DNA of 64,000 bases from Balneolaceae bacterium (lineage in GTDB: Bacteria; Bacteroidota; Rhodothermia; Balneolales; Balneolaceae), in assembly GCA_007693745.1 (NCBI GenBank), contig REDA01000039.1, positions 124,001-188,000 of the forward strand. Direction: 5' to 3'. The notes beneath the pieces were generated by a model. It made no database searches. It worked only from the letters and a program-made list of their open reading frames with translations, and was not told the origin of the DNA. A program made the position numbers and the translations under genes. Numbering within the stretch: the stretch's first letter is position 1; each line of letters starts with the position of its first letter. Below, piece by piece: positions 54,606-63,261 of this stretch.

Positions 54606-54956
54606 ATGGAATACGAAAAACCTTTGGTGGATAAGGAGATTATCAAAAGCCTTCTTTACGGAGATGGCGACTATATGCAGGAGTTTATTAAAGTGTCAAT
54701 TGTTTCATTTACTGAGTTTAAAGACAATTTCTCACTTCACTTTTTAAGCAGGGATGTAAGCAAACTTCGTGCAACAGGCCATAAAGTAAAGCCTGTGGCT
54801 CAGATGATGAACCTATTCGGGCTTTTAGAACTGTATGAAGAGGCAAAATTAATTCTCGAAGCTGAGAAGGAGCAGGCAGTTATCAATCATCATGCAGAAA
54901 AAATGGATCATTACTGTTTGGAACTGATCTCGGAACTGGAAGCAATGGTAGAATAA
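54606..54956 (+). CDS. HPt-domain phosphotransfer protein
   Basis: 116 aa, all-helical. The phospho-accepting His59 is in LRATGHKVKPVAQMMNLFGL, where HKxKP is the usual form of the motif in this phylum, and the four-helix pattern of a single HPt domain fits. It would relay phosphate between a hybrid kinase and a response regulator; no such gene is adjacent except a possible sensor start at the right end of the window. Confidence 0.8.
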   Translation: MEYEKPLVDKEIIKSLLYGDGDYMQEFIKVSIVSFTEFKDNFSLHFLSRDVSKLRATGHKVKPVAQMMNLFGLLELYEEAKLILEAEKEQAVINHHAEKMDHYCLELISELEAMVE

Positions 54957-55023
54957 CCCGCATAAAAACCATACTCTTTACTTTTTATCACCCGTCAAAT
55001 ATTCCATTAGAACGAAATAACAG

Positions 55024-56040
55024 ATGCAAAAGATATTAGTCTCAGGGGGAGCCGGTTTCATCGGAAGCCATACCGTGCTTGAACTCCTGTCGGCAGGGTA
55101 CAAAGTCATCGTGTTTGACAACCTTTCAAACAGTAACAGAGAATCTCTCGAACGTGTTCAAAAACTTTCCGGCCGTACCATTGAGTTTCACAAAATTGAT
55201 CTGCTTGACAAGGAATCCCTTGGAAAGCTTTTTCGCGATCAAAGATTTGATGCCGTTATTCATTTTGCCGGACTGAAAGCCGTTGGCGAATCCGTTGAAA
55301 AACCTCTTCTCTATTATCAGAATAACGTAGCCGGCACCCTTAATCTCTGCGAATGTATGATCGAAGCAGGTCTCAAACAGTTGGTGTTCAGCTCTTCAGC
55401 AACAGTTTACGGCGACCCGGAATCTTCACCCATTCCAGAAGAGAACCCGCTTAAGGCTGTGAATCCCTACGGCGCAACCAAACTGATCATAGAAAATATT
55501 CTGAGGGATCTCTATCAGTCTGATCCCGAATGGAAAATTGCACTTCTTCGGTATTTCAATCCGGTTGGTGCTCACGAAAGCGGGGAGATTGGTGAGGATC
55601 CAAATGGTATCCCCAACAATCTGATGCCTTTTGTTACTCAGGTGGCCGTCGGACAAAGAGAGAAACTGCGTGTTTTTGGCAATGACTACCCAACCAAAGA
55701 CGGTACCGGAGTACGGGACTACATACATGTTAAAGATCTGGCCAAGGGACATCTGAAAGCTCTTGAAAAGATATCAGGTGAAAAAGGGCTGCACGTCTAT
55801 AACCTCGGGACAGGAAGCGGCTCCAGTGTGATTGAAGTAATCAATGCTTTTGAAAAAGCAACAGGTTTGAAAATACCCTATGAGATTACTGAGAGAAGGC
55901 CCGGTGATGCTGCCACATGCTTTGCAGATGTCTCAAAAGCGAAAAGAGAACTCGGATGGAGTACAGAGAAAGATCTCTATGATATGTGCCGTGATGCCTG
56001 GAACTGGCAGCAAAAAAACCCTGACGGTTACCCACATTAA
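55024..56040 (+). CDS. galE: UDP-glucose 4-epimerase
   Basis: 338 aa. GalE interconverts UDP-Glc and UDP-Gal. The NAD motif SGGAGFIGSHTVLELL starts the protein, GalE-specific FDNLSNSNRES follows, SSSATVYG carries the catalytic Ser/Thr and YxxxK is in NPYGATKLIIENIL. VRDYIHVKDLAKGH and the C-terminal RRPGDAATCFAD are canonical. No other Leloir gene is adjacent; it probably supplies the polysaccharide locus upstream. Confidence 0.96.
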   Translation: MQKILVSGGAGFIGSHTVLELLSAGYKVIVFDNLSNSNRESLERVQKLSGRTIEFHKIDLLDKESLGKLFRDQRFDAVIHFAGLKAVGESVEKPLLYYQNNVAGTLNLCECMIEAGLKQLVFSSSATVYGDPESSPIPEENPLKAVNPYGATKLIIENILRDLYQSDPEWKIALLRYFNPVGAHESGEIGEDPNGIPNNLMPFVTQVAVGQREKLRVFGNDYPTKDGTGVRDYIHVKDLAKGHLKALEKISGEKGLHVYNLGTGSGSSVIEVINAFEKATGLKIPYEITERRPGDAATCFADVSKAKRELGWSTEKDLYDMCRDAWNWQQKNPDGYPH

Positions 56041-56059
56041 CCCCCGCTTTTTAAAATGT

Positions 56060-56935
56060 TCAGTCGGAGAATCTGATCTCGGCAAGTACCGGAAGATGAT
56101 CGGATGGAAATCGCCCATCTCTTACATCCGCAAGTATCCCGTGTTGTATCACACTGAATCCCTGATTCACAAATATGTAATCAATTCTTCTGTTTGGTAC
56201 GATCTGATTGAATCCGTTCCATGTGGTATCCGGACCATGATGTCCGTACCTGGAGTGATAAAAACCATCAAAGAGAACCATCTCCCCGGGATGAAGTTCC
56301 GGTTCAGCAAGGATCCTGTAGGCCATCTGCTCTTCTGTTACATTCAGATCACCCATCACAATGACCGGATCACCGTCAGCAAGTTCATTTACCCGATTCA
56401 TCAGCAGTACTGAGCTCTGCTCACGGGCCTGAACTCCTCTGTGATCGTAGTGAGTATTGAAAATGATAAATCTTCGGTCATTCGTTTTATCATGCAGACG
56501 GGCCCATGTAACAATTCGGGTAATCGCAGTGTCCCAGCTCATACTTCCCGGCTCCTCAGGGGTCTCAGAAAGCCAGAAAGTGTCACCTTCAATCAAGGTG
56601 AAACGATCTGTTTTGAAATAGATAGCGCAAAATTCACCCGCTTCTTTCCCATCATCTCTTCCTACGCCTACCCAATTGTATTCAGGCAACATTGTCTTAA
56701 GATCCAGAAGCTGATTGTGCAATGCTTCCTGGGTTCCCACGATGTCAGCCTGATGAAAGCGGAACATACTTGCCACAAAATCCTTCCGATGGGGCCACGC
56801 ATTGGGGCCATCATTCGGGTTATCAAAACGAATATTGAATGACATGACCCTCATATCATCCTGATTTGCAGGAGTTTCAGAACCGCTTGATGCTATTGAA
56901 CTCATTAATAGCAGAAACGCAAACAGGATGATCAT
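56060..56935 (-). CDS. Exported endonuclease/exonuclease/phosphatase-family hydrolase
   Basis: 291 aa, EEP superfamily. A hydrophobic N-terminus (MIILFAFLLLMSSIASS) suggests export. Motifs are RVMSFNIRFDNPNDGPNAW, DIVGTQEALHNQL with the metal-binding Glu, FNTHYDHRG, VMGDLNVTEEQ, RRIDYIFVNQG and FPSDHLPVLAEI. Secreted members cleave phosphoesters such as phosphoinositides, sphingomyelin or nucleic acids; the substrate is open. It converges on galE with a 19-base gap. Confidence 0.9.
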   Translation of the reverse strand: MIILFAFLLLMSSIASSGSETPANQDDMRVMSFNIRFDNPNDGPNAWPHRKDFVASMFRFHQADIVGTQEALHNQLLDLKTMLPEYNWVGVGRDDGKEAGEFCAIYFKTDRFTLIEGDTFWLSETPEEPGSMSWDTAITRIVTWARLHDKTNDRRFIIFNTHYDHRGVQAREQSSVLLMNRVNELADGDPVIVMGDLNVTEEQMAYRILAEPELHPGEMVLFDGFYHSRYGHHGPDTTWNGFNQIVPNRRIDYIFVNQGFSVIQHGILADVRDGRFPSDHLPVLAEIRFSD

Positions 56936-57082
56936 AGTTACAGTTGTTAAATTTTGGATTTACTTGATTCAATATAATTGAAGCAAAGTGATCTATGCAA
57001 GAGAAGATCACGATTGCCTTCCTTTGATTTCGATGTTGTGGATGATCATTTTAGAATGGTATATTTCCATTTAACCTGCCAT

Positions 57083-57170
57083 GCCTCGGTGGCGGAATTG
57101 GTAGACGCGTTGGACTTAAAATCCAATTGGTATTTAAATGCCAGTGCCGGTTCGAGCCCGGCCCGAGGTA
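57083..57170 (+). tRNA. tRNA-Leu (anticodon TAA)
   Basis: 88-nt class II tRNA. The acceptor stem GCCTCGG pairs with CCGAGGT (first pair G-U). The D-arm has GGCGGAATTGGTAGACGC. The anticodon stem TTGGA/TCCAA encloses loop CTTAAAA, giving anticodon TAA. The long variable arm is TGGTATTTAAATGCCA and the T-arm contains GGTTCGAGCCC. The discriminator is A; CCA is not encoded. Followed by a terminator. Confidence 0.95.
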
Positions 57171-57177
57171 CTGAAAG

Positions 57178-57215
57178 CCCCTGATCCTGAATTATTTAAG
57201 ATCAGGGGTTTTTTT
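57178..57215 (+). terminator. Intrinsic terminator of the tRNA-Leu gene
   Basis: A 9-bp stem CCCCTGATC (57178-57186) with GATCAGGGG (57200-57208) around a 13-base loop, followed by seven T at 57209-57215. Only 38 bases separate it from the next coding start. Confidence 0.85.
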
Positions 57216-57253
57216 ATCTTACCACAATTTATTAAATCCCTGATGTTGCCTGC

Positions 57254-58321
57254 ATGAATATTCTCATCACAGAAAGAATCAACGCATCCAATCAGTACAT
57301 CGAACTTCTCGCATCTGCCTATCAAACACAGGGTCATCAGGTAATTTTCGATGTTCAAAATTTTCTTTTTTCCGATTTCCTGCCCGATTTCATTCATATC
57401 CACTGGCCCGAAGCCCTCTACAAATGGAGGCATCAATTGAAACAGAATCAGGATTCCACAGATCTCATCAGGTCTCGTCTCAACTATTTTAAAACACATC
57501 ATGTCCCCATCGCCTATACCGCACATAACCTGCTGCCGCACAAAGATGTGAGCGATTTTGACAGAGATATCTACAAAATCGTGATTGAGGCAGCTGATAT
57601 TCTAATACACCACGGTGAAAAATCTATCGGATTGCTGAAAGATAGTTTTGATTGCGCAATTAACAAGAAGCATATCATCTGTCCACACGGCCCCTATCCT
57701 TTTGTGGAAGTTGATCATGAAGATGCTAAAAGTCTTTTTAAGCTTCCGGCTGACAAACTGATTTTTCTAAACTTTGGCAGACAGAGACAGAGTAAAGGGC
57801 CCGATTTTATCCAACATGTTTTTCATTCACTCTCCGACGGTAACGCCTTTCTTTTCACAATAGGACCCAACCCGCCTGCCAACCGGACAGAGAAAGCAAT
57901 CAGATTGTTCAAGCAAAATTTACAGGGAAAATTCCCTTCCCTGTTCCGGAAGAGTGATGAGTTTCGTGACGTTAACCACAATGAAATACCCGCAATCTTT
58001 GCTGCCAGTGATGCAGTATTTCTCGGACACCGGAGCGGACTTAACTCCGGATTGATTGCACACGCTATTTCCTATAAGAAACCTGTTGTTTATCCAAATC
58101 TTGGTAACTTCCGGGAACAGACTGAGGGATGGCCATGGGCCGTTGAGTATGAAGCCGGTGACGCGGATTCAGCGACGTCAGCCATTTCAGAGCTCATTAC
58201 AAAAATGAAAACATCACCCCTCCCGCAGAACAGAGATAACTCAATATGGCTCGAAAGAAACTCCTGGGATCACTACGTATCAACAGTGATCCGGGAAGTC
58301 CAGACCCATTTATCAAATTGA
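57254..58321 (+). CDS. Glycosyltransferase (GT-B)
   Basis: 355 aa without signal. MNILITERINASNQYIELLA starts the protein, FIHIHWPEALYKW and AYTAHNLLPHKDVSDFD lie in the acceptor domain, and the donor domain has LNFGRQRQSKGPDFI. The canonical EX7E of GT4 is replaced by GHRSGLNSGLIAHAISYKKP, so the enzyme is a divergent relative of GT4 or GT1 transferases. It is followed after 46 bases by an alpha/alpha-toroid protein on the same strand. Donor and acceptor unknown. Confidence 0.8.
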   Translation: MNILITERINASNQYIELLASAYQTQGHQVIFDVQNFLFSDFLPDFIHIHWPEALYKWRHQLKQNQDSTDLIRSRLNYFKTHHVPIAYTAHNLLPHKDVSDFDRDIYKIVIEAADILIHHGEKSIGLLKDSFDCAINKKHIICPHGPYPFVEVDHEDAKSLFKLPADKLIFLNFGRQRQSKGPDFIQHVFHSLSDGNAFLFTIGPNPPANRTEKAIRLFKQNLQGKFPSLFRKSDEFRDVNHNEIPAIFAASDAVFLGHRSGLNSGLIAHAISYKKPVVYPNLGNFREQTEGWPWAVEYEAGDADSATSAISELITKMKTSPLPQNRDNSIWLERNSWDHYVSTVIREVQTHLSN

Positions 58322-58367
58322 TCTATTAAAGGGATCTCATCGCCATAATTGTCAGCTCATTTTTGCT

Positions 58368-59471
58368 ATGAAAGGAAACCTGAATGAATTAATCTTACGT
58401 ACAGCATCCTCCGGATTGACGCTTCAATCGGCTAACGGAGCGATGCCGGCCGGCCACAACGGTCTCTACAGAGATCCTGAAACACCCGTCAGAAACACAG
58501 CTCACTGGGCTATGACTTTTTTGAGGGCGTTCGAGCTTTCAGATGACCCGAAGTACAAAACAGCCGCAATCAGGGCTGTGGAATTCCTTCAGAGTAAAGA
58601 AGCACGTCCGCTTGGCTTTACCTTTTGGTGTCGTTCGAATCCGAAAAAGGACAGCTGCAACGGCCTGATTGGACAGGCCTGGGCACTCGAACCTTTTATC
58701 TATGGCGCAAGGCTCACAGACAATCCGGAATGGCTGAGATTCGCAGAAGAGATTTTTTTACTCCACCCCTTTGATGAACAGCGAGGTCTCTGGATGAGAG
58801 TAAATATCGACGGAATGCACCTCCCATTTGATGTTACCTTTAATCATCAGCTCTGGTTTGCAGCTGCAGGAGCGCAACTTGCTCACCATTCTGAGAAGGT
58901 CCAAAAACAGACGGATCGGTTTATGAATCAGCTAAACAGGCACCTTGCAATCTATTCAAGCGGCCTGATCTATCATCCTCTGCTCTTCAGATATTCGCTT
59001 AAGGAGAAAAAAAGTGACATTTTGAGGATGCTTCTAGAAACAAAAGAGAGAAGAAAAATGATCAGACATAAAGCTGTGGGTTATCATCTCTTCAATATGT
59101 ACGCTTTTTCAATGCTCTACAAGATCTATCCGGAACATCCTTTCTGGAAAAGTACACCATTCAAAAAGACAGTTGAGTATGCGTTCAGTGATCCTTTTGC
59201 TGACGCGGTAAGCGATAACGAATTTGCTTTCCCTTACAACCCCCCCGGTTTTGAAATAGCCTTCATGGCAGACACATTTGGCGATCAGTTTGGAAATACC
59301 CCGGATATATCAAGCTGGATTTCTGAACAGCTGAAGCGTACCTATAACCGTGAAAAGGGCTTAATGAATCTTGCTTCAGAGGATCCCGCTACTCAAGCTG
59401 CCAGATTTTATGAAGCCGTAAGAATTGAGAACAGACCCATTGAAGAGTCACTTTACAAACCTGAGTCCTGA
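58368..59471 (+). CDS. Alpha/alpha-toroid-type protein of unknown function
   Basis: 367 aa, no signal peptide or membrane segment. Repeated helix pairs with aromatic ends (AHWAMTFLRAFELSDDPKYK, IGQAWALEPFIYGARLTDNP, FNHQLWFAAAGAQLA, YHLFNMYAFSMLYKIYP) are the pattern of alpha6/alpha6 carbohydrate-active barrels, but I cannot assign a family. Being cytosolic and paired with a glycosyltransferase, it could process or bind an internal glycan. Its stop codon lies inside a terminator hairpin shared with the convergent sugar porter. Confidence 0.7.
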   Translation: MKGNLNELILRTASSGLTLQSANGAMPAGHNGLYRDPETPVRNTAHWAMTFLRAFELSDDPKYKTAAIRAVEFLQSKEARPLGFTFWCRSNPKKDSCNGLIGQAWALEPFIYGARLTDNPEWLRFAEEIFLLHPFDEQRGLWMRVNIDGMHLPFDVTFNHQLWFAAAGAQLAHHSEKVQKQTDRFMNQLNRHLAIYSSGLIYHPLLFRYSLKEKKSDILRMLLETKERRKMIRHKAVGYHLFNMYAFSMLYKIYPEHPFWKSTPFKKTVEYAFSDPFADAVSDNEFAFPYNPPGFEIAFMADTFGDQFGNTPDISSWISEQLKRTYNREKGLMNLASEDPATQAARFYEAVRIENRPIEESLYKPES

Positions 59472-59495
59472 GGAATTTTTCATCCTCACGGACTC
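59463..59495. terminator. Bidirectional terminator between convergent genes
   Basis: GAGTCC-TGAGGA (59463-59474) pairs with TCCTCA-GGACTC (59483-59495, one bulged C) around an 8-base loop, a 12-bp stem. A T-rich tract follows on the plus strand. It overlaps the stop codon of the toroid gene and lies 7 bases from the end of the porter gene. Confidence 0.7.
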
Positions 59496-59502
59496 TTCTG
59501 GT

Positions 59503-60879
59503 TTATTCGTTTTCTTTCGGTGCGTCCACCACTCTTTCAAGCTCATCCACACCTATACCCAGCTTCACTTCCATCTCTTCAAGTGAGATGTTTTTAGTTT
59601 CGGGCATCAGCTTCCAGACAAAAAGAAGCTGAAGCAGCATCATCAGCCCAAAGAAAGCAAATATGGGTCCGCCACCGAACAGACTCTCCAGATACACAAA
59701 ATTACCCGCAATCAGGGCTGCAAAGATCCAGTGTGTACTACTTCCGAGAGAGTTTCCGTAAGAGCGTACGGAATTCGGAAAAATCTCAGATATGAAAACC
59801 CAGATCACAGCACCCTGGCCAATGGCATGAGATGCAATAAAAACAAAAATCAATATTGGTATGGTGTAGCCTGTAAAAGTCTGGGTGAAGAATGCATACG
59901 CGATTGCTGAAAGGGAGATCAGATACCCGAAGGATCCGATATACATCAGGAATCTTCTTCCAAAACGATCAATCAGTACAAGACCCAGCATGGTGAAGAT
60001 AAGGTTTATCAGACCCACCCCCACAGTAGATAACAATGCAACTTCCGCTCCCAGACCGGTCAGTTCAAAAATTCTTGGTGCAAAGTAAATGATCGCATTA
60101 ATACCGGATACCTGATTGAAAAATGCAAACAAAAATGCCAGCAGGATCGGGAATTTGTAGCGTTTACTGAAAAATTCCGATAGGGGTGTGGTCTTTCCGG
60201 GATTTAAATCGCTTGCCTTGATCGCAGCTAATGAAGACTCTGCTTTATCCGGATCGATGATCAGCAGAATTCTTTTTGCTTCTTCGATTCTGTTTTTGGC
60301 AACTACAAGCCATCTCGGACTCTCCGGCAGGGTGAACACCAGACCGAGAAACATGACTGCCGGGATCACCTCCACACCAAGCATCCATCTCCAGGACTCA
60401 ATATCATCCGTACCGATCAGAAAATTTGAAAAATAGGCGATCAGAATACCCAGCACAATGTTAAACTGAAACAGTGCTGTTAGTTTACCCCTCTGATCTG
60501 AGGGGGCAATCTCAGATATATACATGGGCGCAACCACCGACGACGCCCCGATGCTGAGTCCGCCAATAAACCTGGCAATCATCAGCGTATAAACACCCGG
60601 AGCAAGCGCTGAGCCTACAGCCGAAATAAGAAAAAGAGCTGCAATCCAGATCAGAGAAATTTTCCGGCCATATCTCTGAGCCGGGATACCTCCAAATATC
60701 GCACCAATAATCGTTCCATAAAGTGCCATAGCTACAGTCTGGCCAATCATGATGTCACTCAGACTCCACATGAGCTGAATATTCTGCTCACCTCCAGAGA
60801 TCACAGCAGTATCGAAACCAAAAAGAAAGCCCCCAAGTGCAGAAGTTATTGCCCAAAAATAGATTTTGTAATTTTTCAT
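59503..60879 (-). CDS. MFS sugar porter (XylE/GalP type)
   Basis: 458 aa with 12 membrane helices. Sugar-porter signatures are GFLFGFDTAVISGGEQ, AQRYGRKISLIW, PESPRWLVVAKN, FFNQVSGINAIIYFAPRIFE, DRFGRRFLM and the C-terminal PETKNISLEEME. It probably performs H+- or Na+-coupled uptake of a hexose or pentose. Single gene with convergent and divergent neighbours. Confidence 0.94.
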   Translation of the reverse strand: MKNYKIYFWAITSALGGFLFGFDTAVISGGEQNIQLMWSLSDIMIGQTVAMALYGTIIGAIFGGIPAQRYGRKISLIWIAALFLISAVGSALAPGVYTLMIARFIGGLSIGASSVVAPMYISEIAPSDQRGKLTALFQFNIVLGILIAYFSNFLIGTDDIESWRWMLGVEVIPAVMFLGLVFTLPESPRWLVVAKNRIEEAKRILLIIDPDKAESSLAAIKASDLNPGKTTPLSEFFSKRYKFPILLAFLFAFFNQVSGINAIIYFAPRIFELTGLGAEVALLSTVGVGLINLIFTMLGLVLIDRFGRRFLMYIGSFGYLISLSAIAYAFFTQTFTGYTIPILIFVFIASHAIGQGAVIWVFISEIFPNSVRSYGNSLGSSTHWIFAALIAGNFVYLESLFGGGPIFAFFGLMMLLQLLFVWKLMPETKNISLEEMEVKLGIGVDELERVVDAPKENE

Positions 60880-61066
60880 TGATCCGTCTGGTTAGTGTTC
60901 GCTGATATTTTAAGTTTTTCTGAACTGCTACACAAACCTGACTCGAAAAAAAGAGGCAACCCGTCTTGAATACCACTAAAAATGAAACAATCAACATTTT
61001 TCCCGATTTTCATCTTCAGATTCTCACTACATTTCAAGGTAAACCGCCGTTAACCTGTAATATCAC

Positions 61067-63082
61067 ATGAAACTATCTCCTACTCCTCTTCGGATAATCC
61101 CTCTCATCCTGGCAATTTTCACCGTATCCTGCAGTTCATCCGAGCCTGTAACCAGTATACCTGATTCCATTGCCGGATCTGTACTGTTTAAACCTGAAAG
61201 GCCCATTCCCTACCCGCTTGATGTACCTCAGGCATTTGAGGCTGCGGTTACTACAGGTACCCGAACAGCAACAGGAGAACCCGGTCCCAAATACTGGCAA
61301 AATTTCGCTTCTTACAACCTGCATGCATTACTGGATCCTGAAACGGATCAGATCCGGGGCAGGGCCAGCATACGATACCAGAACAACTCACCTGATGATC
61401 TGGAAATGATCGTTTTCGAACTGGCTCAGAATCTTCACAAGAAGGGCACTCCAAAGATGGATGTCACTGAAATAACCGGAGGAATAACTCTCTATAGTAT
61501 CTCCGTAAACAGCAATGAAGTTAATGAAATAAGTATGGCTGATCGCTGGCTTCGCGGAGCCAGCGGCTATATTTCAGAAGGCACTCAACTCTATCTCTTT
61601 CCGGAAGAGCCGCTTTTATCAGGCGAGGAGATGGAATTTGAGTTTGAATGGTCATTTACAATTCCTGAAAACGGGGCTTCAGGGCGCATGGGCCGAAGCC
61701 GTGAAAATCTCTATTTTGTCGCCTATTGGTATCCACATCTTTCTGTCTATGATGATGTTTATGGTTGGTTTACCGATCCCTTTCTGGGGAATGCTGAATT
61801 CTATCACGGTTTTGCAGATTATAATCTGACGGTAACAGCCCCAAGGGAATGGCTGATTATGGGTACTGGTGAATTCATGAATCCTGAAGAGGTTTTAAGC
61901 GAAGTCTATCTTGAACGTTACAACTCTGCAAAAAGCAGCGATGATCCTGTCCTGATTGCTGATTTTGATGAAGGTCACAAGGTTACCCAACCATCCGGGC
62001 AGGGGCTGGTATCCTGGATATTCAGTGCAGAGAAGGTTCGGGATGTGGCATTCAGCGCCACACTGGCTTCGAGATGGGAGAGCGCCAGAACTCCGGTGGG
62101 TGATCTGACCGGTGACGGGAAAATCGATTATACCCGAATCCACACGTTTTACAGAGAGTCAGCTCCCCTCTGGACATCGCAGACCGCATATGCCCAGCAC
62201 TCCATCACTTTTCTCTCCGATTACACGAGTGTTCCCTATCCATGGCCTCACATGACCTCTGTGGAAGGTGCCGGCATTATCGGGGGAGGAATGGAGTTTC
62301 CAATGATTACCATCATAGGAGATTACAATACGGCAGGAGCTGAACGCCTTTATGGTGTAACGGCGCACGAACTGGCACATATGTGGATCCCCATGCTGGT
62401 CAGCTCCAATGAACGAAGATATTCATGGATTGATGAGGGGTACACATCATTTCATACAAATGAAGCCAACATCGATTATTTTGGTGCGGATCGTTACAAC
62501 AGTAACAGTGTATTCAGCCGGTATCTGCAAATTGCGGGAACCGATTTTGAAGGGGAGATGATGAGATGGTCTGACTTTCACTATCCAGGACCCGCGTTCG
62601 GGATTGCTTCCTACCCTAAACCCGCTTCGGTACTTTATGCTCTGCGCGGAGTGATCGGGGAGGAGCTTTTTATGAAGGCACATCTTGAATTTATTCAGAG
62701 ATGGCTCTATAAACATCCCTATCCCTGGGATATCTTCAACACAATCGAAGATGTTACCGGGCTGGATCTGTCATGGTTCTGGAGGGCCTGGTACTATGAG
62801 ACCTGGACTCTGGATCAGGCGGTAGCTGATGTCACAATAAACGGCAACCGGACTGAAATCCTGATTAAAGACCTGGGCAATGTTCCGATGCCGGTTCATC
62901 TTTTGATCTCCTTTTCGGACGGTTCTGAAAAAAAAGCAGTCCTGGATGTAGAGCCCTGGCTGAATGGTCATCGCAGGCAGAAGCTTCAGATAGATAGCGG
63001 AAGCGGGGTAACAAGGGTCGAAATTGACCCTGATTATCTCTTTCCTGATATTGACAGGGATAATAATGTCTGGCAGCGATAG
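61067..63082 (+). CDS. M1-family metallopeptidase, probable lipoprotein
   Basis: 671 aa. The export signal ends in FTVSC (likely lipidated Cys). The N-terminal beta-sandwich contains FASYNLHALLDPETDQIRGR. The gluzincin site is HELAHMW (His434, Glu435, His438) with the third ligand Glu457 in WIDEGYTSF, exactly the HExxH-x18-E spacing of M1 aminopeptidases. The C-terminal half has LDLSWFWRAWYYETWTLD. There is GAGIIGGGMEFPMI in place of GAMEN, as in the bacterial surface M1 group. It degrades peptides at the cell surface. Confidence 0.93.
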   Translation: MKLSPTPLRIIPLILAIFTVSCSSSEPVTSIPDSIAGSVLFKPERPIPYPLDVPQAFEAAVTTGTRTATGEPGPKYWQNFASYNLHALLDPETDQIRGRASIRYQNNSPDDLEMIVFELAQNLHKKGTPKMDVTEITGGITLYSISVNSNEVNEISMADRWLRGASGYISEGTQLYLFPEEPLLSGEEMEFEFEWSFTIPENGASGRMGRSRENLYFVAYWYPHLSVYDDVYGWFTDPFLGNAEFYHGFADYNLTVTAPREWLIMGTGEFMNPEEVLSEVYLERYNSAKSSDDPVLIADFDEGHKVTQPSGQGLVSWIFSAEKVRDVAFSATLASRWESARTPVGDLTGDGKIDYTRIHTFYRESAPLWTSQTAYAQHSITFLSDYTSVPYPWPHMTSVEGAGIIGGGMEFPMITIIGDYNTAGAERLYGVTAHELAHMWIPMLVSSNERRYSWIDEGYTSFHTNEANIDYFGADRYNSNSVFSRYLQIAGTDFEGEMMRWSDFHYPGPAFGIASYPKPASVLYALRGVIGEELFMKAHLEFIQRWLYKHPYPWDIFNTIEDVTGLDLSWFWRAWYYETWTLDQAVADVTINGNRTEILIKDLGNVPMPVHLLISFSDGSEKKAVLDVEPWLNGHRRQKLQIDSGSGVTRVEIDPDYLFPDIDRDNNVWQR

Positions 63083-63162
63083 TCCGCCATAAAAGTTTGC
63101 ATCGACGTAAAATATTGCAAATGCTGATGAAGTTAGTACTGTATAATCTATATTCAGCATTA

Positions 63163-63200
63163 GGGGGGGATTGAAAAATCAGGAGTTTTTCAAAACCCCC
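63163..63200. repeat. Complete copy of a dispersed palindromic repeat
   Basis: Seven G (63163-63169), then TTGAAAAA (63171-63178), loop TCAGGAG (63179-63185), TTTTTCAA (63186-63193) and five C (63196-63200): an 8-bp inner stem plus a G/C outer stem. It matches the element at 37886-37923 in both arms and in six of seven loop bases. It lies 80 bases after the M1 peptidase stop. Confidence 0.75.
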
Positions 63201-63261
63201 TGTTACAGTAGCCAAAAGACTCGTTATTTTATCTCAAACGTTCTCAATAATCCATGAACAG

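Noticed and set aside
57083-57170. tRNA-Leu as an attachment site for an integrated island
   Set aside because: No integrase gene and no second copy of the tRNA 3' end are visible downstream in the window.
56978-57184. 68-codon ORF covering the tRNA-Leu gene
   Set aside because: Its second half is simply the tRNA sequence; no independent support.
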